Shown in pieces: positions 26,520 to 41,001 of a stretch of DNA of 64,000 bases (its first letter is position 1; the number at the start of each line of letters is the position of its first letter). Under the pieces are notes generated by a model. That model had not been told where the DNA came from. It saw only the letters and a program-made list of their open reading frames with translations, and made no database searches. Source of the DNA: Chloracidobacterium validum (GTDB lineage Bacteria; Acidobacteriota; Blastocatellia; Chloracidobacteriales; Chloracidobacteriaceae). The stretch spans positions 1,657,501 through 1,721,500 of the forward strand of contig NZ_CP072648.1 in assembly GCF_018304825.1 (NCBI RefSeq), given 5' to 3'. A program made the translations under genes and the position numbers.

Positions 26520-28196
26520 CTATTCCCTTCCCGACGGCCGCCCACGGATGAAGCCAGCCGCGACCCCGCGCCGGGGATCGCGCAGACGGACGGTGGGAGC
26601 GATGTTCGAGCCGCACGGCAAAGGACTGTCGCCACAACGTGGGAATATGCCAGGTTGCGGCACGGGCTGATAGAGCCGCATGCCGTTGACCTGCTGGATA
26701 GACACCGGTGTTGGGGTCAGGCGCGGCGGACGCCAGAGTGGCACACTGGCCGGAAATGGCAGCAACGTTACCAGTCCAGCGCCTAGCAGCGCCGGAACCC
26801 AGCGCGGTAAGTGGGTTGAAAAGTACGCCAACCCGAGCGCCGGCGGGATGACGAAATACCCGACCCCAAACCGGAGCGAAGGCGCTTGCAGGAGCACGTA
26901 GGCGCTTCCGAACCATCCCAACCCCAGTACCCAGCCCCACCCGACAACTGACTGGCGACGGCCCAACAGCATTGCCAAGGTTGCGACGACGCTGGCGGCT
27001 AACAGCCCAGCGGCAACCGGTTCGTGAGATGGCCATGCCGGCAGCCAACGCCAATCAAGCAGCCCATCGAGTGGTCCTTGGCTATAGCGCGGCGAGGCCA
27101 GCGCGCCCCAATCCCAGCGGGCTTGGTCACGAATCGCTACGGTCAGTTCGCGGGGGGTGCCGTCTGCCATTTGCCAGGGGTTCATGTCATAGCGCCACGC
27201 GACCGGCAACGCGCACAGCTTTGATGGAAAAAACGGATGGCCCGACGCCATCGCGCGCACCACGGTTACTGGCAGGAGCAAGCCGATGACCATGACCGCC
27301 AGGCTCAGTGCGGTCTTCCATTTCCACCCAGATGCCCGCCAAGCGAGCCAGCCGGCGACGACCAGCACGGGTGCGGCAGTGAGCTTGATGCTCAGGGCAA
27401 CGGCCGCCAAGGCCGCGGCTGTCCAGCCTGACCTGGGTTCCGCCGCCGGCCGCTGACCAAGGAGTACCCAGGCAATCGTGATGATGAGCGCCGCCGTTGG
27501 CACGTCTGGCGACGACGACGCCAACAACCCGTCTAGCGTGCTCACTGCCCCGACGCCCAGGACGGTCGCCCATACCAGGAACCAATCGGTGGGCTGTCCG
27601 TCGCCCCGGTAAATCCGCAGACCGGCGAATCCGGCGCTGGACAGCCAAAGCGCCAACGCCAAACCACTCCCAAGGGCCGCGGCGCGGGTCTTCATGCCGC
27701 CGTGCAAACAGGGCGCAAAGAGCGCGAACCACGATGAGGCGTAGCCAAGCTGAACATCGAGCAAGGCCGTCCCCTTGACAACGCCGTATTCGGCCAGCCA
27801 CCGCGCTGCCGGATAGTGGTAGATGCCGGTGTCAATCAGCGTCACCGGCGCCACCGCGACAACGGCTGCAACGATAGAAGCAAGGCCAACCGCAAGCGCT
27901 AACGTCCAAGCGTCCGGCGCGAGGTCACGCCCCAACGTGGCGACGCGCAGTCGAAAGGGCTTCGTTTGGATGATGACGCCAAGCAACACGGCCGCCGTCA
28001 GAATGGCTGTCACCGGAGAAAGCGGAAGCCACAGCGCCACGGTCAACCAACCGTTAGACAGAATGCCAGCGCCCAGCCATAGGTTCACAACCAGCCGCTC
28101 CGCCGGGCTTGAGCCTGACGTCATCGAGAAGTAGCCCGCGCCAATCACGCCGGCAAGCCCGGCAACAACAACCCAGATGGCTAACGTGATGAGCAT
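26520..28196 (-). CDS. Polytopic membrane protein, resembling the LIC_10190 family
   Basis: 558 aa with roughly twelve transmembrane segments from residue 2 to about 470, then a soluble C-terminal tail. The loop DTGIYHYPAARWLAEYGVVKG with LGYASSWFALFAP is a hallmark I associate with LIC_10190-type proteins, which look like GT-C glycosyltransferases. The acidic D near a first outer loop and the YH pair fit such a fold. Late segments carry HLPRWVPALLGAGL. The tail is rich in Arg and Pro (RDPRRGVAAGFIRG). A role in cell-surface glycan or lipid modification is possible. It is followed by the EamA gene. Confidence 0.65.
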   Translation of the reverse strand: MLITLAIWVVVAGLAGVIGAGYFSMTSGSSPAERLVVNLWLGAGILSNGWLTVALWLPLSPVTAILTAAVLLGVIIQTKPFRLRVATLGRDLAPDAWTLALAVGLASIVAAVVAVAPVTLIDTGIYHYPAARWLAEYGVVKGTALLDVQLGYASSWFALFAPCLHGGMKTRAAALGSGLALALWLSSAGFAGLRIYRGDGQPTDWFLVWATVLGVGAVSTLDGLLASSSPDVPTAALIITIAWVLLGQRPAAEPRSGWTAAALAAVALSIKLTAAPVLVVAGWLAWRASGWKWKTALSLAVMVIGLLLPVTVVRAMASGHPFFPSKLCALPVAWRYDMNPWQMADGTPRELTVAIRDQARWDWGALASPRYSQGPLDGLLDWRWLPAWPSHEPVAAGLLAASVVATLAMLLGRRQSVVGWGWVLGLGWFGSAYVLLQAPSLRFGVGYFVIPPALGLAYFSTHLPRWVPALLGAGLVTLLPFPASVPLWRPPRLTPTPVSIQQVNGMRLYQPVPQPGIFPRCGDSPLPCGSNIAPTVRLRDPRRGVAAGFIRGRPSGRE

Positions 28197-28402
28197 GGCG
28201 CGATGTTAACCCAAAGCGCGCGAAGGCACAGGGCTTCGTGTTCACAAATTGCCCAAGGCGCGCTTTCAAAAGGGTAGAGTCGTGAGCCTCTGCCACCCCA
28301 GGAATTCTTGAGACAGCCCTGACTCACGGAAACAGCGGAGACCCGACAACCCGAAGGGCAACAACAAGCGGTTTTTTGGCGGCCCGATGCTTTTCAGACG
28401 CG

Positions 28403-29440
28403 CTAGCCGGTCGGACGCAGCAAAAGCCGTAAAAAGTAAGGAGCGCCGATGATGGCGGTCACAATACCCAGCCGAACTTCTTCTGGACGATTGATTGTCC
28501 GCGCCAGCAAGTCGGCACCGACCAGGAATGCCGCGCCGACCAAGGCACAGGCCGGAATCAGCGCCCGATGACGTGGACCAACCAGCAACCGGACGGCATG
28601 GGGAATGATCAAACCAACAAAACCGATGATGCCGCCAACGGCCACGGCAGCGCCGGTCAACAGCGCCGCGGACAGCAGAACGACCCAGGTTGCCCGCCGG
28701 GTTTCGACGCCGAGCGCCCGCGCGTCCTCATCACCGAGAGACATCACATCTAGTTCTGGCGCATAGGTCAGCGCCACGCCGAGACCAAAGAGAAAGCAAG
28801 GAACTAACAGCCGCACATGCAGCCAAGTGCGGCTGTCAAAGCCCCCCATCAACCAAAAAGAGATTTCCTGAGCTACTTCCCACCGCTTCCACGCCAGCGA
28901 CACCACCAAGGCGGTGAACGCTCCACACAAGGCCCCAATCGCAACGCCGGCCAGAAGTAAGGTCGTGACCGGTGCGCGCCCGGCGCGCGCCGTCAGGGCG
29001 TAAACGGCCGTGAGCGCCAGGGCACTGCCCACAAAAGAAAAGAGCGGAATATAAAACGGCGACTGGGCCGCCAAACCGGCCGAAATGGCAATGACCGCGC
29101 CTAATGCGCCACCGGCGCTTGTGCCGACAATATCCGGCGACGCGAGCGGATTCCGAAACAAACCCTGCATTTGCGCCCCGGCAACGGCCAGGGCCGCCCC
29201 GACCAGCGCCGCCACCAGCACGCGCGGCAAGCGCATGGCCCAGACAATCGCTTCCTCGGTCGGCGTGAAGTCCCCTACGCCAAGCCATGGAAACAACTTA
29301 CCGACCAAGACGGCAAGAACGGACGACGGCGGCAACGGCACACTGCCAATCGCCACGCCGAACACAACCGCCGCCGCCAGGAGTCCAAGCGCCAGCGTGA
29401 AGAACAATGTGCGCGATACCAAGCGATTGGAGGTGAGCAT
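28403..29440 (-). CDS. FecCD/BtuC-type ABC transporter permease
   Basis: 345 aa from ATG 29440; a longer frame upstream lacks a good ribosome site. Nine to ten hydrophobic segments. Family motifs: LPRVLVAALVGAALAVAGAQMQGLFRNPLASPDIVGTSAGGALGA broken here as LPRVLVAALVGAALAVAGAQ and LFRNPLASPDIVGTSAGGAL; later GGIIGFVGLIIPHAVRLLVG and GADLLARTINRPEEVRLGI. Such permeases import B12, heme or siderophores. No ATPase or binding-protein gene adjoins it: it lies 155 bases after atpG. It could partner the BtuF-like protein at the window start, but that is a guess. Confidence 0.92.
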   Translation of the reverse strand: MLTSNRLVSRTLFFTLALGLLAAAVVFGVAIGSVPLPPSSVLAVLVGKLFPWLGVGDFTPTEEAIVWAMRLPRVLVAALVGAALAVAGAQMQGLFRNPLASPDIVGTSAGGALGAVIAISAGLAAQSPFYIPLFSFVGSALALTAVYALTARAGRAPVTTLLLAGVAIGALCGAFTALVVSLAWKRWEVAQEISFWLMGGFDSRTWLHVRLLVPCFLFGLGVALTYAPELDVMSLGDEDARALGVETRRATWVVLLSAALLTGAAVAVGGIIGFVGLIIPHAVRLLVGPRHRALIPACALVGAAFLVGADLLARTINRPEEVRLGIVTAIIGAPYFLRLLLRPTG

Positions 29441-29595
29441 AGGCGGGAATAGCGCGCTAGCCGGTTCAAGCCCATCACCGACGCCCGGTACGACGGCCGG
29501 CATCGCCACATACACCAACGTTAGCCGAAGCCGTCCGCACCGACTTCCTTGCTTTAGGTGGGGCCAAGCCCGACTCAACGACGGACGGTAGCCCT

Positions 29596-30498
29596 CTACA
29601 GCGCCGCCGCGCCGCTCACCACCTCGATGATTTCATTCGTGATGGCCGCCTGACGGATGCGGTTCATGGTCAGCGTCAGGTTGGCAATGACTTCACCGGC
29701 ATTCCGGCTGGCGGAATCCATCGCCGCCATACGCGCGCCATGCTCGGACGCCACCGACTCCAGCAAGGCTTGAAAGATGCAGGTTTCCACAAAGCGCGGC
29801 AGCAGGCGTCCAAGAATTTCCGCCGGTGGCTGTTCATAGATGTAATCTGGGCCGGCGGCCGGCGCATCAGCGGCGTCAGACGGCCCGGCGGCCGGCTTGC
29901 CAACCGGCAGGAGTGGCTCGATCCGAACGACCTGGGAAATAGCCGACCGGAACTCGGCATAGACCAGCAACACCCGGTCAGGACGCGCCGCCAGCACGTC
30001 TTCCTCGGTCGCCACACCTTCGTAGATGTCCATGATGTCTTGGGCGATACTCACGGCAACATCATAACCAAAGGTTTTCGCCGTGACGTTGATATACTCC
30101 TTGCGGATCGGCACCGTTCGCCGGCGAAAGAAATCCCGCCCCTTGCGCCCAACGGTAATCAACTCGATGCGTTCACTGGGGTGGTCGGCAATGTATTGCT
30201 GCACGGAGCGAATGAGATTAGCGTTGAAAGCGCCACACAGTCCCTTGTCGGCCGTCATGAGAACCAACAGCGTACGGTTCCCCGTCCGTTCTTCCATCAG
30301 CGGACTGGTGAAATCCGTCACGGTCGCGGAAAGGTTATGCAGCACTTCCCGTATCTTGCGCGCATAGGGACGAGTTGCCGTCACCCGCTCCTGCGCGCGG
30401 CGGAGCTTCGACGCCGAGACAAGTTTGTATGACTTGGTAATTTGGCGCATGTTCTTGACGGCTTTGATGCGCCGTCGCACGCCCTGCAAATTCGGCAT
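29596..30498 (-). CDS. atpG: F-type ATP synthase gamma subunit
   Basis: 300 aa. N-terminal MPNLQGVRRRIKAVKNMRQI and SYKLVSASKLRRAQERV form the first long helix; LVLMTADKGLCGAFNANLIR is the diagnostic core; the C-terminal helix includes ARMAAMDSASRNAGEVIANL and LTMNRIRQAAITNEIIEVVSGA. A Pro/Ala-rich insertion (about 205-228; GKPAAGPSDAADAPAAGPD) is longer than in most bacteria. It forms the rotor shaft inside alpha3beta3. Located 25 bases after atpA. Confidence 0.97.
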   Translation of the reverse strand: MPNLQGVRRRIKAVKNMRQITKSYKLVSASKLRRAQERVTATRPYARKIREVLHNLSATVTDFTSPLMEERTGNRTLLVLMTADKGLCGAFNANLIRSVQQYIADHPSERIELITVGRKGRDFFRRRTVPIRKEYINVTAKTFGYDVAVSIAQDIMDIYEGVATEEDVLAARPDRVLLVYAEFRSAISQVVRIEPLLPVGKPAAGPSDAADAPAAGPDYIYEQPPAEILGRLLPRFVETCIFQALLESVASEHGARMAAMDSASRNAGEVIANLTLTMNRIRQAAITNEIIEVVSGAAAL

Positions 30499-30523
30499 GG
30501 AAACCTCTTATCACGCCCCAGGC

Positions 30524-32600
<2,077 letters not shown>

Positions 32601-32645
32601 ACAACAACAGACTTTGTTCCGTAGTGTCGCATCCTTTTGTCAGAG

Positions 32646-33161
32646 CTAAACACGCTGTTTCCCAAGCTGATTCGTGTAGCTTGCAACCAGTCGGGACTGG
32701 TCGCTCGACGACAGCTCGCGTCGGATTAGCGATTCGGCTAGCTCAACCGCAGTGGCGGCCGCAAACGCCTGGAGTTCAAGGCGAGCCGCCTTTGTTGCGC
32801 CTTCGATTTCCATTTTGGCCAGCTTTCGCAAGCGTTCCGCATCGGCCTCGGCCGCGGCCACAATCCGGTCATGCTCTGCCTGTGCCGCCTGCTCCGCTTG
32901 CTGGCGAATGTCGGCCAACTCCGATTCAAGTCGCGCAAAACGGTCCTCCAGCTCGCGCAGCTTGGTTTCAGCCAGTGCGCGCTCCTGCCCAGCCCGGTCA
33001 AGGGCTTCGAGAATATTTTGGGCGCGTTTGCGCAAGCCTTCAGCAATTGGCTTGGCAAGAAAAAACGCGAGCAAGCCGGCGTAAATTGCAAAGTTGAGAA
33101 ACTTGGCCCAGAGCGGGATGCCAGCGGCCCAAAAAACCATAGTGGCAAGCGTCATGGTCAT
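32646..33161 (-). CDS. atpF: F-type ATP synthase b subunit
   Basis: 171 aa. One N-terminal membrane helix (about 10-32; FWAAGIPLWAKFLNFAIYAGLLAFFL), then a long charged coiled coil (LRKRAQNILEALDRAGQERA, AKLRELEDRFARLESELADIR). C-terminal RRELSSSDQSRLVASYTNQL. It is the peripheral stalk. Its ATG overlaps the stop of the b'-like gene as ATGA, so the two stalk subunits are coupled. Confidence 0.93.
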   Translation of the reverse strand: MTMTLATMVFWAAGIPLWAKFLNFAIYAGLLAFFLAKPIAEGLRKRAQNILEALDRAGQERALAETKLRELEDRFARLESELADIRQQAEQAAQAEHDRIVAAAEADAERLRKLAKMEIEGATKAARLELQAFAAATAVELAESLIRRELSSSDQSRLVASYTNQLGKQRV

Positions 33162-33649
33162 CGTGGCGTTCCAATCTGGCGACCCAGAATCGTTCCGGCG
33201 ATGGAAGCGGCCAGGTGCTCGGCGTCACGGGCAAGCGTTTCTTTTACGGCCGCCACCTGCGCGGTCAAGGCCTGTGTCGCCGCCGCCACTTCGGCCGATG
33301 CAGCTTGTTTTGCCGACTCGATAATCTCGCTCCGCCGTTGGAGGGCGGCGGCCCGGCGCTCTTCGACAAGCTTGGCGGCAGCCACTCGCCCAGCCCGGAG
33401 CGCGGCTTCGTACTCAGCCAAACGCTGGTCATAACCACCGAGCATCTGGCGAATGCCGCCTGTCCGGCGCGCGCGTTCGTCCAGAACCGCCAAGACTGGC
33501 TTGAACACCAAGACGTTGAGCAGGTAGGCAACCAGCAAAAAGACGCCGACTGTGACCAGGAGCGACCAATCAGGCGTCAGTAAGCTACTCTCAGCAGCCA
33601 AAAAGTAGCTTGCCTGTAGATTACTCACACCAAATGACGACTCGAGCAT
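33158..33649 (-). CDS. F-type ATP synthase b'-like subunit
   Basis: 163 aa from ATG 33649; a longer start at 33706 exists but neither has a clear ribosome site. Membrane helix at about 26-46 (LLVTVGVFLLVAYLLNVLVF), then KPVLAVLDERARRTGGI and a coiled coil (YEAALRAGRVAAAKLVEERR, EIIESAKQAASAEVAAAT). C-terminus SIAGTILGRQIG resembles b subunits. Having two different b genes points to a b/b' heterodimer as in cyanobacteria and other phototrophs. First gene of this ATP synthase unit. Confidence 0.85.
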   Translation of the reverse strand: MLESSFGVSNLQASYFLAAESSLLTPDWSLLVTVGVFLLVAYLLNVLVFKPVLAVLDERARRTGGIRQMLGGYDQRLAEYEAALRAGRVAAAKLVEERRAAALQRRSEIIESAKQAASAEVAAATQALTAQVAAVKETLARDAEHLAASIAGTILGRQIGTPR

Positions 33650-33859
33650 AAACAAAAGCGAAATGGGCGAACGCCCCAACACGCCGAAACAGGGTTTGAA
33701 AAGCAAGCTGCGAAGTTACTCGTGCCTCTGGTCACTGTCAACCAGGAAAGCGCAGAAATACCCGCCGCCGGCGACAAGGGTGCGCACGACCGAGCAGGTG
33801 TCCCTAGCAGGGGGCAGCCGAACCGGAAAAACCTAACGTGGGAGGCAGTGGAAAAACAG

Positions 33860-33937
33860 TGGGGCGAGTGATGGGACTTGAACCCACGACCTCTTGAGCC
33901 ACAATCAAGCGCTCTAACCAACTGAGCTACACCCGCC
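33860..33937 (-). tRNA. tRNA-His (anticodon GTG), CCA encoded
   Basis: On the minus strand it reads GGCGGGTGTAGCTCAG, then an anticodon stem CTTGA/TCAAG around TTGTGGC, and a T arm with GGTTCAAGTCC. The anticodon is GTG. The first G (33937) pairs with the C opposite, giving the extra -1 G:C73 pair that identifies tRNA-His, and the CCA end is encoded (33860-33862). G4:U69 is the only acceptor wobble. It lies alone between the ATP synthase genes and the DUF4388/J-domain gene. Confidence 0.97.
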
Positions 33938-34028
33938 GTCAAACAAGGCGCGGATGATAACGCGCGGCCCTTGTCAATGCAACGCCTGCCTGGATGATTT
34001 CGTATGGGCATCGGGACAACTCAGACAA

Positions 34029-36062
34029 CTAGGTTGAATCATCATCCTTTGCGTTGTCCAAGCCAAAGACTTTCCCTACCAACGACTGCAATCGCCGACC
34101 GGTGGCAACACGCAGACTGCCCGCTCGTGGGGTCATCGTCCGCTTTGCTCCAAGCGCCTTGCGACGTTTCTTGAGTTCGGGATGCTCCGGCGCCAATGAA
34201 AGCCCCTGGTCGAGGCACTCAATCGCGCGGGAATCAAGCCCAAACTTGATGTATAGGTCAGACAGTTCTATGAGAAGTTCGGGGACTTCATCCGGGTCTC
34301 GGCAGAGATCGATTGCCGTGAGAAAAGCTTTCTCGGCCTCTTTGTTGCGCCCTGGGATCCGCAAAAGCACACGCCCCAGCATCGCTTGATAGTCAGCATT
34401 GTTGGGACGCTGCTCCACGGCCCGGCGGATGGATTGATAGGCCCGCTCGACATCCCCATTCCCCATGTATTCCACGGTTTTCAGGTATAGCTCTGAAGCT
34501 GGAACAGCCGGCGGCTCCGGTGGCAGGCTCGACGGCGCTTTTGGGTATGCGCCGGTTGGCATCCGGGGTGGTGGCGTAGATGGTGGACCACCGTTTGATT
34601 GCGCCGTCGCCCCGGTTGCTGCGGTGACGGGCGGCGGGGTTGGCGGCTTGAGCGTTGGCGGCGTTGGCGCGGGAGGCTTCGGGATTGGCGGTGATGCTGG
34701 ATGAGCGCCAGTGCTGGGACGCTTAATGGTTGGTGGCGTCGGGAAACTGGCGCTTGCCGGTGGCTTTGGCGGCAGTGGCGGCGATTTGGGCGTCACCGTC
34801 GGACGCGGCGTGTCTCCCGATGGTGGGCGCACCGGCAGCGTGGGCGGCACTGGCGGACGTGGCGGCGGCGCGGCCGGCGGCTTCGGCGCAGGCCCAAACG
34901 ACGAGGGCTGTCCCCCCGGTGGACTCGACGGCGTTGGACGCGCGACCGGATAAGCCCCGGTCGGAAAACGATTTCCGCCAGGGGTTGAACGGGCGGTGTT
35001 TCCGGTAATGGTCAGGTCATACTTGCGCCGCTTCTCCTCGTCGTTCAGCACATCATAGGCCTGCTGGATGGCAATAAACACCCGCTCCAACTTGGCTTTC
35101 ACCTGAAAATCAAACGCTGCGAGCTGGGAATGGCGGTCGGGGTGAAACTTTTTGGCAAGTTCCCGATAGGTTTTCTTGAGCTCGTCCGAGGTAAACCGAC
35201 GATTGATCCCCAAAACTTGGTAATGCGTTCCGCCGGACTCAACGACTCGCATCTTTTCTTCCAGCTCAAAACATATCTCGGCGGCGTGCGCGGCATCGAT
35301 CTCACCGGACGTTTTGCCTGCTGGGGCCGACGGGCTTGGCATCACCTCGATGACGGGCGAAGGGTCACCGTCTGCGAAACTCACGATGCCAGCCATGGCA
35401 AAAGCGCACAACGCCCGGAGCACGCGCTCTTCTGGCAATGGCGTGGCCAGGCAGGCATCTTCGATACGCAGCGGTGCGTCAAGCCGCGACAGGACAAACG
35501 CCTCTTCCGGGGTGAGCGTTACACCAGGCAAGCTCACTTGCTTCGTGGACACCGGCTTGAGACAGCGGTGCATGCCCCCCAACCAGCGGCGGATGAGTTC
35601 CATGTCCGACAGACTACGAATGCCATCGAAAATGAGGCTCACCGGCGACAGAGATTGCTCGAAGCCCGCCACTTTAATCTTCTGCGCCTGAAAGCGATAC
35701 TCGCCCGTCGTCCAGTGGAAAAGCGAATGCACCAAATAGGTGACATGCCCCACCAGCATTGCTTGCAAGTCCGTCGCGGCGAGGTAGCCAAGTTCAACCA
35801 AACAAGCCCCCAAGCGCTTCCCTTTACTGGTTTCAGCGATTGCCCGCGCAAGCTGTTCGGGAGAGATACAACCCAGCGTGCACAGCCGCTCACCAAATCG
35901 CTCGGAAACCGTTTCACTTGCCGCATAAACGATTGAGCCGTTTTCGAAATATACGTGGCGCACCAGGTTCGGCTGCGTAAGCGTGAGTGTCCCGCTCAAC
36001 TGCTGCTGGTAGCAAATGCCGATGAGTTGTGGAACACAAGTACCTTCGAGTCGCTGTGTCAT
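34029..36062 (-). CDS. DUF4388 - J domain - TPR protein
   Basis: 677 aa. Residues about 1-125 resemble a DUF4388 (PatA-type) domain: LSGTLTLTQPNLVRHVYFEN, VYAASETVSERFGERLC, ACLVELGYLAATDLQAML. A J domain spans about 279-350 (YQVLGINRRFTSDELKKTYR, HPD at 307-309, YDVLNDEEKRRKYDL). A long Pro-rich linker (about 355-520) leads to TPR-like helices (about 520-640; YLKTVEYMGNGDVERAYQSI, ALGRVLL, GLDSRAIECLDQGLSL). The HPD makes DnaK stimulation plausible. Such mixes occur in Acidobacteria and Deltaproteobacteria; the role is unknown. No transmembrane segment. Confidence 0.8.
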   Translation of the reverse strand: MTQRLEGTCVPQLIGICYQQQLSGTLTLTQPNLVRHVYFENGSIVYAASETVSERFGERLCTLGCISPEQLARAIAETSKGKRLGACLVELGYLAATDLQAMLVGHVTYLVHSLFHWTTGEYRFQAQKIKVAGFEQSLSPVSLIFDGIRSLSDMELIRRWLGGMHRCLKPVSTKQVSLPGVTLTPEEAFVLSRLDAPLRIEDACLATPLPEERVLRALCAFAMAGIVSFADGDPSPVIEVMPSPSAPAGKTSGEIDAAHAAEICFELEEKMRVVESGGTHYQVLGINRRFTSDELKKTYRELAKKFHPDRHSQLAAFDFQVKAKLERVFIAIQQAYDVLNDEEKRRKYDLTITGNTARSTPGGNRFPTGAYPVARPTPSSPPGGQPSSFGPAPKPPAAPPPRPPVPPTLPVRPPSGDTPRPTVTPKSPPLPPKPPASASFPTPPTIKRPSTGAHPASPPIPKPPAPTPPTLKPPTPPPVTAATGATAQSNGGPPSTPPPRMPTGAYPKAPSSLPPEPPAVPASELYLKTVEYMGNGDVERAYQSIRRAVEQRPNNADYQAMLGRVLLRIPGRNKEAEKAFLTAIDLCRDPDEVPELLIELSDLYIKFGLDSRAIECLDQGLSLAPEHPELKKRRKALGAKRTMTPRAGSLRVATGRRLQSLVGKVFGLDNAKDDDST

Positions 36063-36214
36063 TCAAACGACTCCCACATCTAGAAACATGTGCGGGGCAT
36101 CGCACCAAAGCTTGGCAACAATGGCTACGATGTCAAGAGTATTCAACGGCCTCCAGTATTTGGCAAGTGGCAAGCCAGTGGGTAGGGCACTCATCGCGCG
36201 CCAGCTCAGGCATA

Positions 36215-36259
36215 CTTGCCGCCAGCCCAGGGGTTCGGTGGCATAGGGCTGGCGCCAAG
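36215..36259. terminator. Strong inverted repeat between gyrB and the DUF4388/J-domain gene
   Basis: CGCCAGCCC (36220-36228) pairs with GGGCTGGCG (36246-36254) in a perfect 9-bp stem. After one C:C mismatch the stem continues with CTTG (36215-36218) and CAAG (36256-36259). The loop is 17 bases. It lies about 75 bases past the gyrB stop on the minus strand and 155 bases before the next start. No U-tract is seen, so it may be a processing or attenuating structure and not a classic terminator. Confidence 0.45.
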
Positions 36260-36331
36260 CCTGCGGGACTGGAATCAGGCTTGAGTGACCGGGATTCAGT
36301 CCAGGATAAGTGAAGACCGGTTAGGACCACA

Positions 36332-39819
<3,488 letters not shown>

Positions 39820-39970
39820 TATCGTCTCTACGTCACCTGATGTACATCCCTGAATGCGATTTAGTTTATCATTCCAGCGGCGCCGGCGCAGGACGAGTTG
39901 CCCACCGGCCCGGTGGACAGGTGGGACCCACCTCGTCATCAACTTTACTGCCTGTGGATTGAAAGTCTTT

Positions 39971-40606
39971 GTGAAGCACCTGACCGTGGCCATTACCGGC
40001 GCAAGCGGGGCCATTTACGCCCAGCGATTGCTGCACTACCTCGACGCCAGCCTGGAAGTCGCTCAAATCAACTTGGTTATCAGCGCGCTGGGCGCGACGG
40101 TCATTCGGGAAGAACTCGACTTGCCCATCACGGGCGCCAAAGCCAGCGACGTGGAAGCGCTGCTTGGGCGGCCGACAACCAAGATTACCCTGCTGCCGGT
40201 CAAGGATGTCGGCGCAACGATTGCCAGCGGCTCCTACCCCTGCGATGGCATGGCCGTCGTGCCGTGCAGCATGGGCAGCCTGGGCTACATTGCGGCCGGC
40301 ATCGCCCGCGACCTGATCCACCGGGCCGCGGACGTTATGCTCAAAGAACGGCGGCCGCTGATTCTGGTCCCCCGCGAAACGCCTTTCAACGCCATTCATC
40401 TTGAGAACATGCTGCGCGTTGAACGGGCCGGAGCGCTGATTTTGCCGGCCTGTCCCAGCTTTTATCACCGGCCGCAATCCGTACAAGCACTGGTCGATCA
40501 CCTGGTGTTTCGCATCATGGCGCACCTTGGCGTTTCCCATCCAACCGACACCACCTGGCGCGGACGACGCGCGCCGTCATCCGAGCCGGCATCAGGCCAG
40601 GTGTAA
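39971..40606 (+). CDS. ubiX: Flavin prenyltransferase (UbiX/Pad1)
   Basis: 211 aa from GTG 39971 (VKHLTVAITGASGAIYAQRL). Diagnostic motifs: GASGAIYA at the FMN site, PCSMGSLGYIAAGIARDLIH, and ADVMLKERRPLILVPRETPF with HLENMLRVERAGALILPACP and SFYHRPQS. It prenylates FMN to make the cofactor of UbiD-type decarboxylases. The C-terminus is about 15 residues longer than usual (GRRAPSSEPASGQV), and it overlaps the small minus-strand gene at 40592. No ubiD gene is nearby. Confidence 0.95.
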   Translation: MKHLTVAITGASGAIYAQRLLHYLDASLEVAQINLVISALGATVIREELDLPITGAKASDVEALLGRPTTKITLLPVKDVGATIASGSYPCDGMAVVPCSMGSLGYIAAGIARDLIHRAADVMLKERRPLILVPRETPFNAIHLENMLRVERAGALILPACPSFYHRPQSVQALVDHLVFRIMAHLGVSHPTDTTWRGRRAPSSEPASGQV

Positions 40607-40798
40607 ATCTTCCAGGATCTCCTGCCGCCCGTAGCCCCGCTGCCGAAGTTCCCGTCCCCAGCGCACATCGGCCGCAATGAGCCGCAGATCAAGCAACGGG
40701 AACTTGGCGCGTAGTTCAAGGATGGACTCTTCCGGAGAGGGCAGGCGGATGGCCTCGAGCAAAGCGCTAAGGTACTCTTGCGTTGTGGAAGCTGGCAT
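40592..40798 (-). CDS. Small hypothetical protein
   Basis: 68 aa from ATG 40798 (MPASTTQEYLSALLEAIRLP). The composition is protein-like: acidic/basic amphipathic helices (SPEESILELRAKF, WGRELRQRGYGRQEILEDL) and no long low-complexity run. No family recognised. The last 15 bases overlap the ubiX end on the other strand. No good ribosome site was found, so it could be a chance frame. Confidence 0.42.
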   Translation of the reverse strand: MPASTTQEYLSALLEAIRLPSPEESILELRAKFPLLDLRLIAADVRWGRELRQRGYGRQEILEDLHLA

Positions 40799-40851
40799 GC
40801 GCAGTCCCTCGCTCCAAGCTTGTGTCTTCACGCCCGATGCTTCCCGTCACG

Positions 40852-40887
40852 CTGGCGGAAAGGGTACATCTGGCGGAAAAGGTACAT
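40852..40887. repeat. Near-perfect tandem repeat, 2 x 18 bp
   Basis: CTGGCGGAAAGGGTACAT (40852-40869) is followed directly by CTGGCGGAAAAGGTACAT (40870-40887), differing at one base. It lies in the divergent gap between the small protein at 40592 and the family-M3-like gene, about 115 bases before the latter's start. It could be a regulator-binding pair or slippage. Confidence 0.85.
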
Positions 40888-41001
40888 GACGATATGCGCC
40901 TTGAATGCTACACGTTCTCACGGCGCGCTTCAATTCAGTGTACAGTCCGGTTAGATGGCGGTCTCTGGTTGGCAACCCAACCATGACGGGTTTCCTGAGC
41001 T

